From assembly GCF_947493425.1 (NCBI RefSeq), contig NZ_CANLRP010000014.1, forward strand, positions 18,454 to 82,453: 64,000 nucleotides of DNA, written 5' to 3'. Shown in pieces: positions 24,822-36,000 of this stretch (position 1 is its first letter; every line of letters begins with the position of its first letter). Below the pieces are notes generated by a model, which saw only the letters and a program-made list of their open reading frames with translations, ran no database searches and was not told the DNA's origin. Position numbers and translations under genes: made by a program. The stretch comes from an uncultured Microscilla sp. (GTDB lineage Bacteria; Bacteroidota; Bacteroidia; Cytophagales; Microscillaceae).

Positions 24822-27800
24822 CTACTGTTTCTCAAACCTTCGCTCTATGCTTTTACGCTGGTCTACAATACGCAAAATATACAAGCCATCCGCTAAATCG
24901 CCTACATTGATTGACATTTGACTTTTGCCTTGTTGCCATTGTCCCTTTTTCAACACTTTACCATTCATTGATAAAATTTGCCAGGTGGCGCCTGCCGAAA
25001 GCACCCGACTGGTTTCCAGCTTTACATGCAACAGTTTGGTAGTAGGGTTTGGAAATACTACTGCCTGACCAGTCAACAGGTGATTGTCTACATTGGTTAC
25101 CTGATGCTCGCTTTGTCCTTCGTCTTCTCGCCGATTACTAGTAACACTACCAGTGCCTGCCTGGTGAATTTCCTTGGTAACATAGTCTTCTACAAACACT
25201 ACTATTTTAAATCCTGCCGGGTCTAAATCACCTTTGTTCCAGGTAAACGTCAAGGTTTGAGATTCACCAGGCACCCAGGGAGTTCCCCGGTAAGTACCAG
25301 CAGCATCGGGCAGCATTTTACGGGTAACATTATAATACCATTCACCATTGGTGCTTACTGCCGAGTCCACCACTACTACATGAAATACTACTGGGCGACT
25401 AAACACTTGATTCGCGGCTACAGTGGTCGATACAGTCAGGGTTTGTCCATTTACATTGGCTTGTCCTATGCTAATATCAAATGGCGAAATAATCAGGGTA
25501 CGATCAGCAAAATGATCTTGAGTCCATTGCCCGATCAGGGTATCTTTAAAATAGCCGTCTACTACTGCCCTTGGCACTTCTCGTATGCCTTGGTGAAAAG
25601 CCCGACCGCTTGGGTCTTTTTCGTTTTGCATATTAAACACATCAACCGCCGGGAATCCGGTATGATGGTGAATTTTCACGATCTCGTTGGTGTTGCCCGT
25701 TTGCGGGAAGTTTTTTGCCTCTAAATCCTGAGCTGCGGCATTTGCTACTCCCTGATTGATAAAATACTCTAAGAGTACAATGCGATTTCGATTGCCAATT
25801 TTCACATCATCAAAGGCGAAACCATCAAAAGTTTCCGTAGCCGGATTATCGCCATTGCTACCAAAAGACATGCGAAAACGCACCACCCGACTGGTTAGTC
25901 CTAACTCTTGCATTTTGATCAAGACCTCGGTAAGGCTATACCTTGCTGTTAGCCACTCGCCATTGGTAAGCTGGCTTTTGCCCGACCATCCCTGATTGTC
26001 GGGGTTGGTGCTTACTTTCGCTCCATCGCTGGCACTGCCTGGCGAACCCAGTATAGGCTTGGTATCATACCAATCGATACCCAAACCTTGCGAACCCAAA
26101 CGCAACCAGGTTTTACCATCATCTATGGTATATAACAACACCACTCCATCAGCGCCTTGCTCGGTATCAGACCAGTAACGAAATGAGATCATGGGTTTGT
26201 TTAGCCCTGCAATATCAAAGCAAGGGCTTTCGACATACGACTGCTCATTGCTGTTATAGTTGGCGTTTGTATCTGCCCGGTAAGGGTTGTTTCGGTTATC
26301 AGTGACCCAAGCCTGACCGTTTGGATTGCTAATCAGAAACCCATCGGGTTGTTTGAGTTGCCAACTGGTACTATCTACTGGAATAAGGTTGACCTCTACT
26401 ACCCCATGGCTTATCCAACCTCCGGTTCCGCTTTCAAAGGTTTCGTGATAGAAAGCCTGCTGAGTAACCGAAATCATTGGGAAAATATCTATCCTTCTGC
26501 GCAGGGTATAAGACGCTACCCCATCTTGAGTAACTATATTGAGTGTCACCCAATAAGTACCTGGGGTCTGGTATTGATGACTTACCGCGTCTCCGGTAAC
26601 AGTGGGGCTTCCATCGCCAAAACTCCACGATACAGTACCAGTGGCATCGCTCAACAACGAGGTGTTAACAAAGTTGGTGGCACTACCTGCACACTGCCCC
26701 GAATAATCAAACTCCATTCTAAAAGTTTTAGTCACAGTGGTGTCACAAGTACCCGTGCTTGCCGTTACTGAGTAGTTAATAATTTTGGGCAATACTGTCC
26801 CCAAAAGTTTGTCAGGGTTTTGATCAGTGCTGGCGGTACCATCTTTAAAATCCCACGCCCAAAAACCACTCGGTCCTGTGTTGAATGCTGTTGCCGTAAA
26901 CCTTACCGTATCTGACCCATAGTTTTGACTAGCCGTAATCTGCATATTTTGGGGGGTAGGAGTTACTGTAATTCCCCCCACCGTAATGCTATCGGCACAA
27001 CCTTCGGGGTTGGTGGTATATTTGAGCATAATCTCGTATTCGCCAGGGGGTACTTGGTTGGGGGTAAACGAATTACCTCCGGTAAAACGTTGAAAGGTGG
27101 TATCTGTACCTGTCACTGCACGGTATTTAAACTCTACCGAAGAAGGAATCTCTACCCCACGGTCTAAGGGTGTCAGGGGTACTTGTGCCACATCGCCACA
27201 ATAGGCTTTGCTTAGGCTAAGCCCAGTAAATGACAGCTCTGGTAAACGGTTGACCACAATGGTTACAGGGTTTTGGGAAGTATTCACACAACCATCTCCA
27301 TCGGTATAGGCAAAAATAACCTCATATTCCCCCGCCAGTTTGTTCCAGTCTTGCACCGAGGCATTGGCTGGAACCTCAGCCTCAGAGGGTATTGGATGGC
27401 TTGGGTTAAAAACATTAGTCAGGGTATCGCCTGCTACCAGGTACTCATAGTTGGTTCGCGGAAGCGATACCCTTCTGATCATATAATAGGTGCCTACCGA
27501 GTCTAGTGGCAACAAACTATCGGGTGGCAATGCCACTGAGTTTATTTCGGGATACAACCTTACTGTAGTAGCATTACGCACACAATAACCATTGGCAGAC
27601 ACTCCTAAAACTTTCAAGTCGGGCAACCCTACCAGCTCAAATGCCTGGGGTGCAGAGGTAGCCACGCAACCATTGCCAGTAGTGAAACGATAAGTAATGT
27701 TGTATACACCTTCCCCCTGCAAGGCACTTGCGTCAAAAGTGTGCTGTCCTTTGCCAAGGTTGAGGCTATCAGAGGCGCCAATCTTTTTGATTGTAAACTG

Positions 27801-30800
27801 ACCATTAGACGCAGGGCTTGGCGGCAGGGTGTCTACAGTAGGAGTCAAAGCAATGGCTTTGGCGCTTACACAGTACTTTTTGACTGTAGGTGGGTCTATT
27901 CCCGTAAAGTTTACCGTAGGAGTAGCAATGATTTCGAAGGCTGTTTTTACACTATCCAAACAACTGTTAGGATCTTGGTACTCAAACTTTACATCGTATT
28001 TATCTATAGCCAATGCTGTAGGGTCAATCACGTATTGATTGGTAGACGGAAACTGCTGTTTTGAGCCATCGCTTTGCTTGGTAATGGTAAAAGTTCCGGT
28101 TTGCCCAGCAGGTAAGTCAGAAGCACTCAATGCCCCCTTTAAAGTAATAGAGTTGCCCTGCTTGCAAAGAATGCTGGAGGTCAAACCACTGATTTTCAAC
28201 GAAGGTAAAGGGTTGATGGTTACTCGTTGGCTTGCTTGCCCGGTACAGCTACCTACCGACTCAACCACTGTTACGCTACCTGAGCTTCCGGTACCCCAGT
28301 TTACCTCAATCTGAGTGGTTCCGCTCATCGTGTAAGAACCATCTGTTTGTAGTACCGCTCCAGGAGTAGTAATTTCTCCCCCGGTTACTATCCATTGTAC
28401 AGTTCCTCCTTGCGACAATACAGTTTCGTATACTTCGCTGGTTGCTCCTGCACACACACTGGTTGCCCCTACAGAAATCACTGGGGTAAGTGGAGCACTT
28501 ACTGTTACTGAGCGGGCAGCGGAGGTTTTACAACCAAAACCATTGAAAGCTTCTACTACCACATTGCCGCTCACTCCCAACCATTGTACCGTAATACTAT
28601 CCGTATTTTGCCCATTTTGTATAGAACCATTGGTTACAGACCACTGAAAAGAGGTAGCACCTGCCGATGTTACTTTGTAACCTTTCAGACTATTTGCACA
28701 TACATTGTCTTCACCGACTACCACTGGGGTAGCGGGCAATGCCCGTACCGTTACTGGTATAGATACATCATTTTTACAACCAGTTGCTTTCACAGTTTCG
28801 GTTACGGTAAGTTGATGGCTACCATCGCCTTGCCAACGAATACTAATCACTGAGTCGGCTTTTTGTGGAATAATGGTGCCCACCCCACTAGAGTTAATGC
28901 TCCACTGATAAGAATGGGCAGGATCGGGATTGGTAATGGCATAATAATACTCCGTAGCATTGTCGGCACAAATGGTTCCGTTGGTATCTTTAATTACCGG
29001 GTTGGGCAACGGACTTACATCTACTGTCGCCAAGGTGTCTATGCGAGTGGTATTACAAACAGGAGAGCCACTTGAATTGTCTACCTCATGAATAAAAGCC
29101 CGGATGTACACCTTTTCGGTACTGGTAAGCGAGGGGGTAAACCTGTAATTTAGTGTGGCATCTGACTGCCCAATTAACCCTGCATTACAAATAACAAAAG
29201 GCCTTGAAGAAGATACTGGACCACCTGAAGAGCTTAGCCCATTGACCTGCTCCAGCGCCTGAATGTATACGATCTTATTGCTTGTTTTAGAAATGATTTT
29301 TTGTACCTCAAATGCGTCAGGTACGTTGTCGTCTTTACAGTAACCTGAGGCAAGCCCTGACACTGAGGTCGGGTTGGTCACATTGATTGTCACTGAGTCG
29401 GCACCTGCACAACCACTACCGTCGGTATAGGTATACCTTAGTTGGTGTACGCCTACCCCCACCAAACCAGGGTTAAACTGAGTGCCAACTACCCCGTTGC
29501 CCGAAAACACCCCTCCTGTAGGGGCTCCGGTTAAATCAATGGCTACACCATTGGAAGGGTGAGCCGCACCATCTGCCAGGGCTCCTCCCCCACCACTCAG
29601 GGCCATTGTAAGATTTACCACTGGCAAAGGGTTGACAGTAATGGTATATAACGAAGAGAAAGCTCCCTCTCCACAGTCTGTATTTACCCCTCTTACCTTA
29701 ATGTCTACACTGGTGATCGAAGTAACTGCACTGCTGGCAGTCAGGGTGATCAAACTATTAGAGGTTACTACAGTATCTTGATGGGCTGCGCCTGCTTCTG
29801 CCAATTCAGTGGGCAACACCCACTCATAGTTAGTGGCTCCTTCTATCGAAGAAACAAAAAAAGTAGCGGATTGTCCAGCACACAAGGCGTTAGAGGTAAG
29901 CGCCTCTATGGTACCCGCAGTAGGCACCGATCTGATGGTTACATTTTGCTCTAGCCAGGCTCCGGCGCACCCTTCACTGCTTACGCCTCTTACTCTTACT
30001 ACACCATTGACCGCGTCAGAGGTTGCAGTTAAAGCAATGGTAGAGTCGGTAGAAGAACCAGCTACATTTACTCCAGCCGGCAATTGCCACTCATAAGTAA
30101 CTGCGCTGGGAATGGAGTCAATAGTAAAAGTGACCGGAGTACCTACACATAGTGTACTTACCGAAGCTACAAATGCAGGGGCTTGCGCCGGAACAGCAGC
30201 GGTATTGACGGTAGCAAACACTGTAGAGGTGGTAACTCCTTCTATATATGCAGTTCCAGAATTAGGCGTCAGGTTTACCGATGTTGCTGCCGAGGTATTG
30301 GCTGATACCTCAAGGCCACTAATGGTCATAATGTTGTTTTGAGATTCCGTGTCGGTTGCAAAATCATAGTTGATCCTTAGGTTGCCTGCACCGCCAAAAG
30401 AAGTCGAAAAGCTACTGGTTCCTGAGGTATTGGTCACCGTTACTGTGGGGTTTCCTCCCAAAGTAAAATCTGTATTGCTTAATGATAAAATCAATGTATT
30501 ACTTCCTGCTGGGTTGTGCATAAAATCAGAAAGAAACCTTTCTGTTACTACTATATCGGGCAATGTTTTGGCAGATCCTCCCCGGCATATAGTCACCGAC
30601 GAAGGAGTCACTTCTACCCCAGTTGGGTTAATGGTAATGTGAAATGGAGCAGAGTATGCCCCATCTACGCAACCCGTTTTTTTGCCTTTCACGCTAATGC
30701 TTACCGCTGTTGTAGTGCTTACAGTTTGGGTAGTAAGAGTAATGGCATTGGTGGTGGTATTTACTACCCCAGCTGTACCTCCATTGAGCTCCGCTGGCAA

Positions 30801-32210
30801 ATCCCAATCATAACTATTTACTCCAGTGATCGCGTCTACTGAAAAAGTAATCGATTCGCCCGAATAAATCACACTGGGACCTACTATGTTGGTGGCTTGT
30901 ACTGGTGGGTCATTGGCGGTGACTGTAGCAAAAACAGTGGTTCCATCTACACTTGCCAACCCACTTGTACCACCAGTAGCTTTCAGCTCAGCCATTCCAG
31001 CAGCACTGCCATTGGCAGTTATTTGTAAACCACTAATTACCATCTCGTCGGTAGTGGCATCATAGCCTGAGGTAAAATCGTAACCAATCTCTATAGAGTG
31101 GGCACTAACAGTGGTTGATATTCCCGTTGAGCTTCCATTGACCGTAACCGTAATGGGTCCTGAGAAGGTATAATCTGTACTCCCCAATGACAAAATAAGG
31201 TTATCGCTGGCGCTAAAGTCTGTTTTAGCCTGCTCATTTAGCTTAATGTCGGGCAGCACTTGAGTACTACCTCCCTTGCAAAGCTCCAGGCTACCTGGTG
31301 TAACCAATACACCTACCGGGTTTACTGTAATGGGGTAAGATGCATACGCACCATCGCAACCACTGGTAGTGTTTTTACCCCTTACCCTTAGGTTTACAGT
31401 TGACGTGCTCGTAACCGAGTGCACAGTCAATGCTATAAAGTTGTTGGTACCAGTGTTGGTCACGGTGGCAGTACCTCCATTGAGTTCAGCCGGAATGTCC
31501 CATTCGTATTCATCAGCATTGGCAATGGTAGGTACATAGTAATTGACTGCCTCTCCGGCAAATACATTGTTGGCACCCAGAATAAATGAAGGGGTAGCAG
31601 GGTGTACTTTTAAATTAATATTTGCCAGGGTGGTAGCCAGCGGAAACCCTACTATATCGCCAATGCCGGCGGTTACGCTCAGGGTAGTAGATGACGCGGT
31701 AGATGCAGTAGGGAGAGCTTCTACCTGTAACCCGGTAATAATGATGCTATCCAGGGTTGCTCTATTGACAAAGTTGTAGTCAAACTTAAGCTTGTTGTTT
31801 TCAATGCGTGCATTAATTGTGGCATCACTTACTCCAGGGCTAATGTATACTGTAGGGGTGCCCGACAAGGTAAAGTTGGTTTCATCGCCTAATGAAATCT
31901 CCATAGTTTCGCCAAAAGTCCAATTCCAAAAGTCATCGATGTTATTCTCATAAATGATGATACTGTCAAGGGTTACAGCCCCTGTTCCTGCGCACAGTTC
32001 TACGGTAGGGGTTTGTACACCAATGGCAAATAAAGCGCTTTTTTTAGCCCGTGTTTTTTCAGGAGTTTTCACCCTCCCATTCACGGTAAGTGCCAAAGTA
32101 ATACAGGTCGCCAGTAACAGGTATTTCGTTTTTGTATAGAGTAGGTTTTTGGCTTGAGCAATGAGTTTACCACGTGGTTTCATTCCTCTGGTTTTGAAAA
32201 TGTGTAACAT
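24822..32210 (-). CDS. Giant modular T9SS-secreted surface protein, paralogue 1
   Basis: 2462 residues. The N-terminus is a long basic n-region and hydrophobic helix (YLLLATCITLALTVNG). Three head modules follow, each beginning with a Cys motif and LPDI-like string (LCAGTG, LCKGGSTQVLPDI, ICRGGSAKTLPDI) and ending in I-[ST]-GLQV/I, alternating with PKD-like domains (EWDIPAELNGG). Then come about four Ig-like 'YC' modules (FTGLSLSKAYCGD) and two PKD domains (WAWDFKDGTAS near 1787, WSFGDGSPT near 1863). A jelly-roll-like region spans about 1918-2140 (GGWISHG...YVESPCFDIAGLNKP). An Omp28-like region spans about 2141-2350 (VLLEYFINQG, IVKIHHHTGFP, VVFVEDYVTKEIHQAG). The T9SS type A sorting tail starts near 2373 (VVFPNPTTKLLHVKL). 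It is secreted through T9SS and probably anchored at the surface; an adhesin-like role is inferred. ATG 32210 is chosen because all three paralogues start ATGTTA after a conserved leader. Confidence 0.85.
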   Translation of the reverse strand: MLHIFKTRGMKPRGKLIAQAKNLLYTKTKYLLLATCITLALTVNGRVKTPEKTRAKKSALFAIGVQTPTVELCAGTGAVTLDSIIIYENNIDDFWNWTFGETMEISLGDETNFTLSGTPTVYISPGVSDATINARIENNKLKFDYNFVNRATLDSIIITGLQVEALPTASTASSTTLSVTAGIGDIVGFPLATTLANINLKVHPATPSFILGANNVFAGEAVNYYVPTIANADEYEWDIPAELNGGTATVTNTGTNNFIALTVHSVTSTSTVNLRVRGKNTTSGCDGAYASYPITVNPVGVLVTPGSLELCKGGSTQVLPDIKLNEQAKTDFSASDNLILSLGSTDYTFSGPITVTVNGSSTGISTTVSAHSIEIGYDFTSGYDATTDEMVISGLQITANGSAAGMAELKATGGTSGLASVDGTTVFATVTANDPPVQATNIVGPSVIYSGESITFSVDAITGVNSYDWDLPAELNGGTAGVVNTTTNAITLTTQTVSTTTAVSISVKGKKTGCVDGAYSAPFHITINPTGVEVTPSSVTICRGGSAKTLPDIVVTERFLSDFMHNPAGSNTLILSLSNTDFTLGGNPTVTVTNTSGTSSFSTSFGGAGNLRINYDFATDTESQNNIMTISGLEVSANTSAATSVNLTPNSGTAYIEGVTTSTVFATVNTAAVPAQAPAFVASVSTLCVGTPVTFTIDSIPSAVTYEWQLPAGVNVAGSSTDSTIALTATSDAVNGVVRVRGVSSEGCAGAWLEQNVTIRSVPTAGTIEALTSNALCAGQSATFFVSSIEGATNYEWVLPTELAEAGAAHQDTVVTSNSLITLTASSAVTSITSVDIKVRGVNTDCGEGAFSSLYTITVNPLPVVNLTMALSGGGGALADGAAHPSNGVAIDLTGAPTGGVFSGNGVVGTQFNPGLVGVGVHQLRYTYTDGSGCAGADSVTINVTNPTSVSGLASGYCKDDNVPDAFEVQKIISKTSNKIVYIQALEQVNGLSSSGGPVSSSRPFVICNAGLIGQSDATLNYRFTPSLTSTEKVYIRAFIHEVDNSSGSPVCNTTRIDTLATVDVSPLPNPVIKDTNGTICADNATEYYYAITNPDPAHSYQWSINSSGVGTIIPQKADSVISIRWQGDGSHQLTVTETVKATGCKNDVSIPVTVRALPATPVVVGEDNVCANSLKGYKVTSAGATSFQWSVTNGSIQNGQNTDSITVQWLGVSGNVVVEAFNGFGCKTSAARSVTVSAPLTPVISVGATSVCAGATSEVYETVLSQGGTVQWIVTGGEITTPGAVLQTDGSYTMSGTTQIEVNWGTGSSGSVTVVESVGSCTGQASQRVTINPLPSLKISGLTSSILCKQGNSITLKGALSASDLPAGQTGTFTITKQSDGSKQQFPSTNQYVIDPTALAIDKYDVKFEYQDPNSCLDSVKTAFEIIATPTVNFTGIDPPTVKKYCVSAKAIALTPTVDTLPPSPASNGQFTIKKIGASDSLNLGKGQHTFDASALQGEGVYNITYRFTTGNGCVATSAPQAFELVGLPDLKVLGVSANGYCVRNATTVRLYPEINSVALPPDSLLPLDSVGTYYMIRRVSLPRTNYEYLVAGDTLTNVFNPSHPIPSEAEVPANASVQDWNKLAGEYEVIFAYTDGDGCVNTSQNPVTIVVNRLPELSFTGLSLSKAYCGDVAQVPLTPLDRGVEIPSSVEFKYRAVTGTDTTFQRFTGGNSFTPNQVPPGEYEIMLKYTTNPEGCADSITVGGITVTPTPQNMQITASQNYGSDTVRFTATAFNTGPSGFWAWDFKDGTASTDQNPDKLLGTVLPKIINYSVTASTGTCDTTVTKTFRMEFDYSGQCAGSATNFVNTSLLSDATGTVSWSFGDGSPTVTGDAVSHQYQTPGTYWVTLNIVTQDGVASYTLRRRIDIFPMISVTQQAFYHETFESGTGGWISHGVVEVNLIPVDSTSWQLKQPDGFLISNPNGQAWVTDNRNNPYRADTNANYNSNEQSYVESPCFDIAGLNKPMISFRYWSDTEQGADGVVLLYTIDDGKTWLRLGSQGLGIDWYDTKPILGSPGSASDGAKVSTNPDNQGWSGKSQLTNGEWLTARYSLTEVLIKMQELGLTSRVVRFRMSFGSNGDNPATETFDGFAFDDVKIGNRNRIVLLEYFINQGVANAAAQDLEAKNFPQTGNTNEIVKIHHHTGFPAVDVFNMQNEKDPSGRAFHQGIREVPRAVVDGYFKDTLIGQWTQDHFADRTLIISPFDISIGQANVNGQTLTVSTTVAANQVFSRPVVFHVVVVDSAVSTNGEWYYNVTRKMLPDAAGTYRGTPWVPGESQTLTFTWNKGDLDPAGFKIVVFVEDYVTKEIHQAGTGSVTSNRREDEGQSEHQVTNVDNHLLTGQAVVFPNPTTKLLHVKLETSRVLSAGATWQILSMNGKVLKKGQWQQGKSQMSINVGDLADGLYILRIVDQRKSIERRFEKQ

Positions 32211-32324
32211 ACGTTTTGTGTTGTTGTGTTAAACAGGTTATAGTAGGTAACAAATCAATATCAATCGGCTAGTTTAGCAAGCAACAAAGCCGCATTAATG
32301 CTAGAAATCTTTCAAGTATTTGGT

Positions 32325-32485
32325 GAACTTGTTTAAGGTTTTTTCAAATAATTCAAAATGGTTCTTTTACCCATATACTTCGTTGTGAAAATGCTCATTT
32401 AGCTAGGCTAAACTCCGCCTTCCACGCCTCGTCTATGTGAAAAATTACTCATTTTGCTCTCAATGCCAAAACCTTAAACAAGTTC
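32325..32485. mobile_element. MITE-like element with 18-bp perfect inverted ends
   Basis: GAACTTGTTTAAGGTTTT (32325-32342) and its exact reverse complement (32468-32485) bound 161 bases. The ends resemble those of the 13851-14092 element (GA[G/A]CTTGTTTAA). No target duplication is evident and there is no coding capacity. It sits between two giant paralogues, about 115 bases upstream of the start of paralogue 1. Confidence 0.6.
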
Positions 32486-32960
32486 TGTATATGTAAAAGA
32501 AGTTGTTAAATGTTTTAGGTGGCAATTGCTATCCAAAATACAGCAGTCGACCTTTGGTTTTTTGAGTTTATTCGCTGGCGCCTATGCAACAGTGATACTT
32601 ATGCTCAAGAGTTTAATTATATAAACAAGTTTGGGTGTTGAAAACCCTTAAAAGGTAGGTGAGTAGATATTGAAAAAATTAGTGAGACGCAAAGGTTTTT
32701 CTTGTAGTATTTTGGGCAGGTGTGTAACATAACTAGTCAATGTTTAAGCAAAAGAGCAGTTTTTTAAGCTTTGGCATAATATTATTTTAATAAAGCCGTT
32801 TTGACAAATTTAATACTATTTTTAAGTATTCAAATATTATTTTTCAAGAAACGTACTGAAACAAAAACTTACCATATATTGTGTGTGTGGCAGATAGCTT
32901 GAATTGGTGCTTCCGCAAAATACTTTGCCTTCTGGCAACACTTGCATAGCGTTGCCCATA
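32486..32960. other. AT-rich intergenic DNA between giant paralogues 1 and 2
   Basis: About 475 bases with no gene and no recognisable RNA. Together with 32211-32324 it carries whatever promoter serves paralogue 1; no clear TAnnTTTG pair was found. Confidence 0.4.
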
Positions 32961-33001
32961 AAAAAAGGGCATTGCCTCACTGAAAAACAGTCGCAATGCC
33001 C
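32961..33001 (-). terminator. Terminator of giant paralogue 2
   Basis: GGGCATTGC (32967-32975) pairs with GCAATGCCC (32993-33001), extended partly by CACTG/CAGT; read leftward it is followed by six T. Nearly the same hairpin ends paralogue 3 (41742-41781). Confidence 0.8.
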
Positions 33002-33028
33002 TCTACTCAATCAATGCTTGAATAAGTA

Positions 33029-36000
33029 CTAATGCTTCTCGAACCTTAACTGAGAAGTTTTGCCTTTGTCGGCCACTCTAAGAATATACCAACCTCCGGC
33101 TAGAGCTTGCACATCTATAGAGATTCGTTTCTTGCCTTGGCTCCAACTTCCTTGTTTTACCAACTTACCTGTTACCGACCATATCTGCCACTGTGCTTTG
33201 GGCGATAGTTGCGTTTTGATGGCCACATTCAAACGGGCAGTAGTAGGGTTAGGAAACAGCACCGCACCATCCATCAACAACTCATCTTCTACTCCAGTTA
33301 CTTCGTGTTCACTTTGCCCTTCGTTTTGTCTTTTTACGCTTACTCCCCCTGCACCTGCTTGCCATATTTCTTTGGTTTCGTAATCTTCTACAAAAACAAT
33401 TACTTTAAAACCAGTAGGGTCCAGATTGCCATAATCCCAGCTAAAATCAAAGGTTTGACTATCTCCTTGTACCCAGGGAGCCTCCCAGTAGGTTCCGGCA
33501 GCATCCGGTAACATTTTTCGGGTTACATTGTAGTATACCTGCCCATTGGCAGTAGCCGCTGAGTCTACCACTGCTACATTGATGGTTATTTTTCGGTCAA
33601 AATTCAACAATGCCTGTATCTTGGTAGAGATGTTGAGTTGCCCGCCACTGGTAGCAGCATTGGTGATATCAATGGTAAAAGGTGCCGGAATAAGGGTGCG
33701 GTCAGCAAAAATATCTTGTGTCCATTGCCCAATCAGGGTATCTTTAAAATAACCGTCTACTACCCCTCTTGGTACTTCACGTATTCCGTGATGAAATGCT
33801 CTGGCACTAGGATCTTTTTTGTTTACTTCGTTCAATGGGTCAATGCCAGGAAAACCAGTATGGTGATGAATTTTCACAATTTCATCCTTATTACCAGTTT
33901 TCGGGAAGTTTTTCGCCGTTAAATCATATTCGGCTGCATTGGGTAACTCGGTATTGATAAAATACTCAAGCAATACCAACCGGTTTCTATTACTAACAAT
34001 CACATCGTCAAAAGCAAAACCGTCAAACTTAGCGTTAGGCTGGTTATCAGCGTTGCTACCAAACGACATTCTAAACCTAACCATTCGACTTTTAATGCCC
34101 ATTGCTTGCATTTTTATCAAAGCTTCGGTCAGACTATACCGGGCGACTTGCCATTTGCCATTGATTGGCAACAGTTTGCCTGACCACCCCTGACTATCAG
34201 GGTTAGCGTTTACATCTAAAGTACTACTGACCTTGCCGGGTGCACCCAATATAGGTTTGGTATTGTACCAATTGATACCCAACTCTCCGGTACCCAAACG
34301 GTGCCAGGTCTTACCATCATCAATAGTATAAAGTAAAGTTACTCCATCTGCCCCCAGGTCGGTATCAGACCAGTAGCTAAATGAAATCATCGGCTTATTC
34401 AAGCCAGCAATGTTAAAACAAGGGCTTTCTACATAAGACTGTTCATTGTTGTTGTAGTTGGCATCAGTATTTATTCTATTAGGGTTGCTTCGGTTGTCGG
34501 TTACCCAAGCATTGCCATTGGGGTTGCGAATAAGAAAACCATCAGGATTTTTCAAAGTCCAACTGGTACTATCCACTTCTACCCTGTCTACATCTACTAC
34601 TCCGTGTGAAATCCACCCGGCAGTACCATTATCAAAACCTTCTACATAAAACTGTTCCGAGTTGACCTCAATCACTGGGAAAATATCCAATCGGCGGCGC
34701 AACTTGTAGGTGGCTACTCCGTCGTCAGTTTGAATAGACAATGTAACCCAATAAGTACCAGGGTTTTGATAAGTATATCCAGGGTTGGTTTCGGTAGACG
34801 TTCCTTGCCCATCACCAAAATCCCAGGAAATAGCTCCAATAACATCGCCTGGCAACTCTGATTTATTGGCAAACCTGGTGACACCACCTGCACAATGACC
34901 AGTAAAATCAAAGTCCATCTTAAAGCGTTTACTCACCGAAGCATTACAGCCCAGTTCGGTCGTAGGAATAAGCTCATAATTGATTACCTGAGGTAAAGTA
35001 GCTGACAACTGTTTTGCCGGATTTTGCTCTTGACTGGTCGTACCATCTTTAAAGTCCCAAGACCAGGTCCAGGTATCATTGACTCCATTAGCAGTCGCCG
35101 AAAAATTCAACGTTCTACTATTATAGTCACGGCTGGCTACCACCCTGATTTGTTTTGGAGTAGGCTCTATTTTTATAGTTACTACACTATCACGGTTAGA
35201 GGAGTTTTGACAACCACTCACAGCGCTTTCCAGCATAATTTCATATTCGCCTGCACCCCATTTTTCAGGGCTAAACGAATTACCCTGAGTAAAAGGAGTA
35301 AAAGTAGACTCAGAGAGTTTTCTATAATTAAAAACTACTCCTGAAGTAATCCGGGATTCTCCATCAAACGGAATCAGTGTTACCAATTCTACATCGTCGC
35401 AATAAGAAGCTGACAAACCAGTAAAAGACAGTTGAGGCAACGGAGTAACTTTGATAATTTCAGAGGCTGATTCCTTACGACAACCATTGTCATCTTCGAA
35501 AACATACCTTACCTCATACTCTCCCACTACCTGGTTCCATACACTGGTAGGAGCATCTGGTAGTATTGGTGGACTACTCGGAAGCGGACGTTGGGGGTTA
35601 AACTCATTGGTCAAATTGGGCGTTCCTGGTGTTACCATAGTTACATAATCATTGTCACTGTCTTCTTTTCGTTTTATTTGAAAATAAGCCTTGGTAACAT
35701 CTAAGGTTGGTACTCCTATTTTTCCTGCCCCTGTGGTTATTTCAGGAACCAATGTAATTGCTGGACTTTGTACACAATACTCTCCATTGCTGTTGATGTT
35801 TTTGATAGTGATGACAGGCAAGGGTACAATTTGAAAAGTTTGGTTGGCAGAAGTACCTGTACAACCTGCCCCATCGGTAAAAGTATACTTTACCTGATAG
35901 CTGCCTATGTCAGAAAAATTGGCTAACTCTATCACATTGCCATCCAGCGTAACCTCTTCTCCTTTAGGGTTAGTTACGGTAAAAGTTCCTCCTGTATTTC

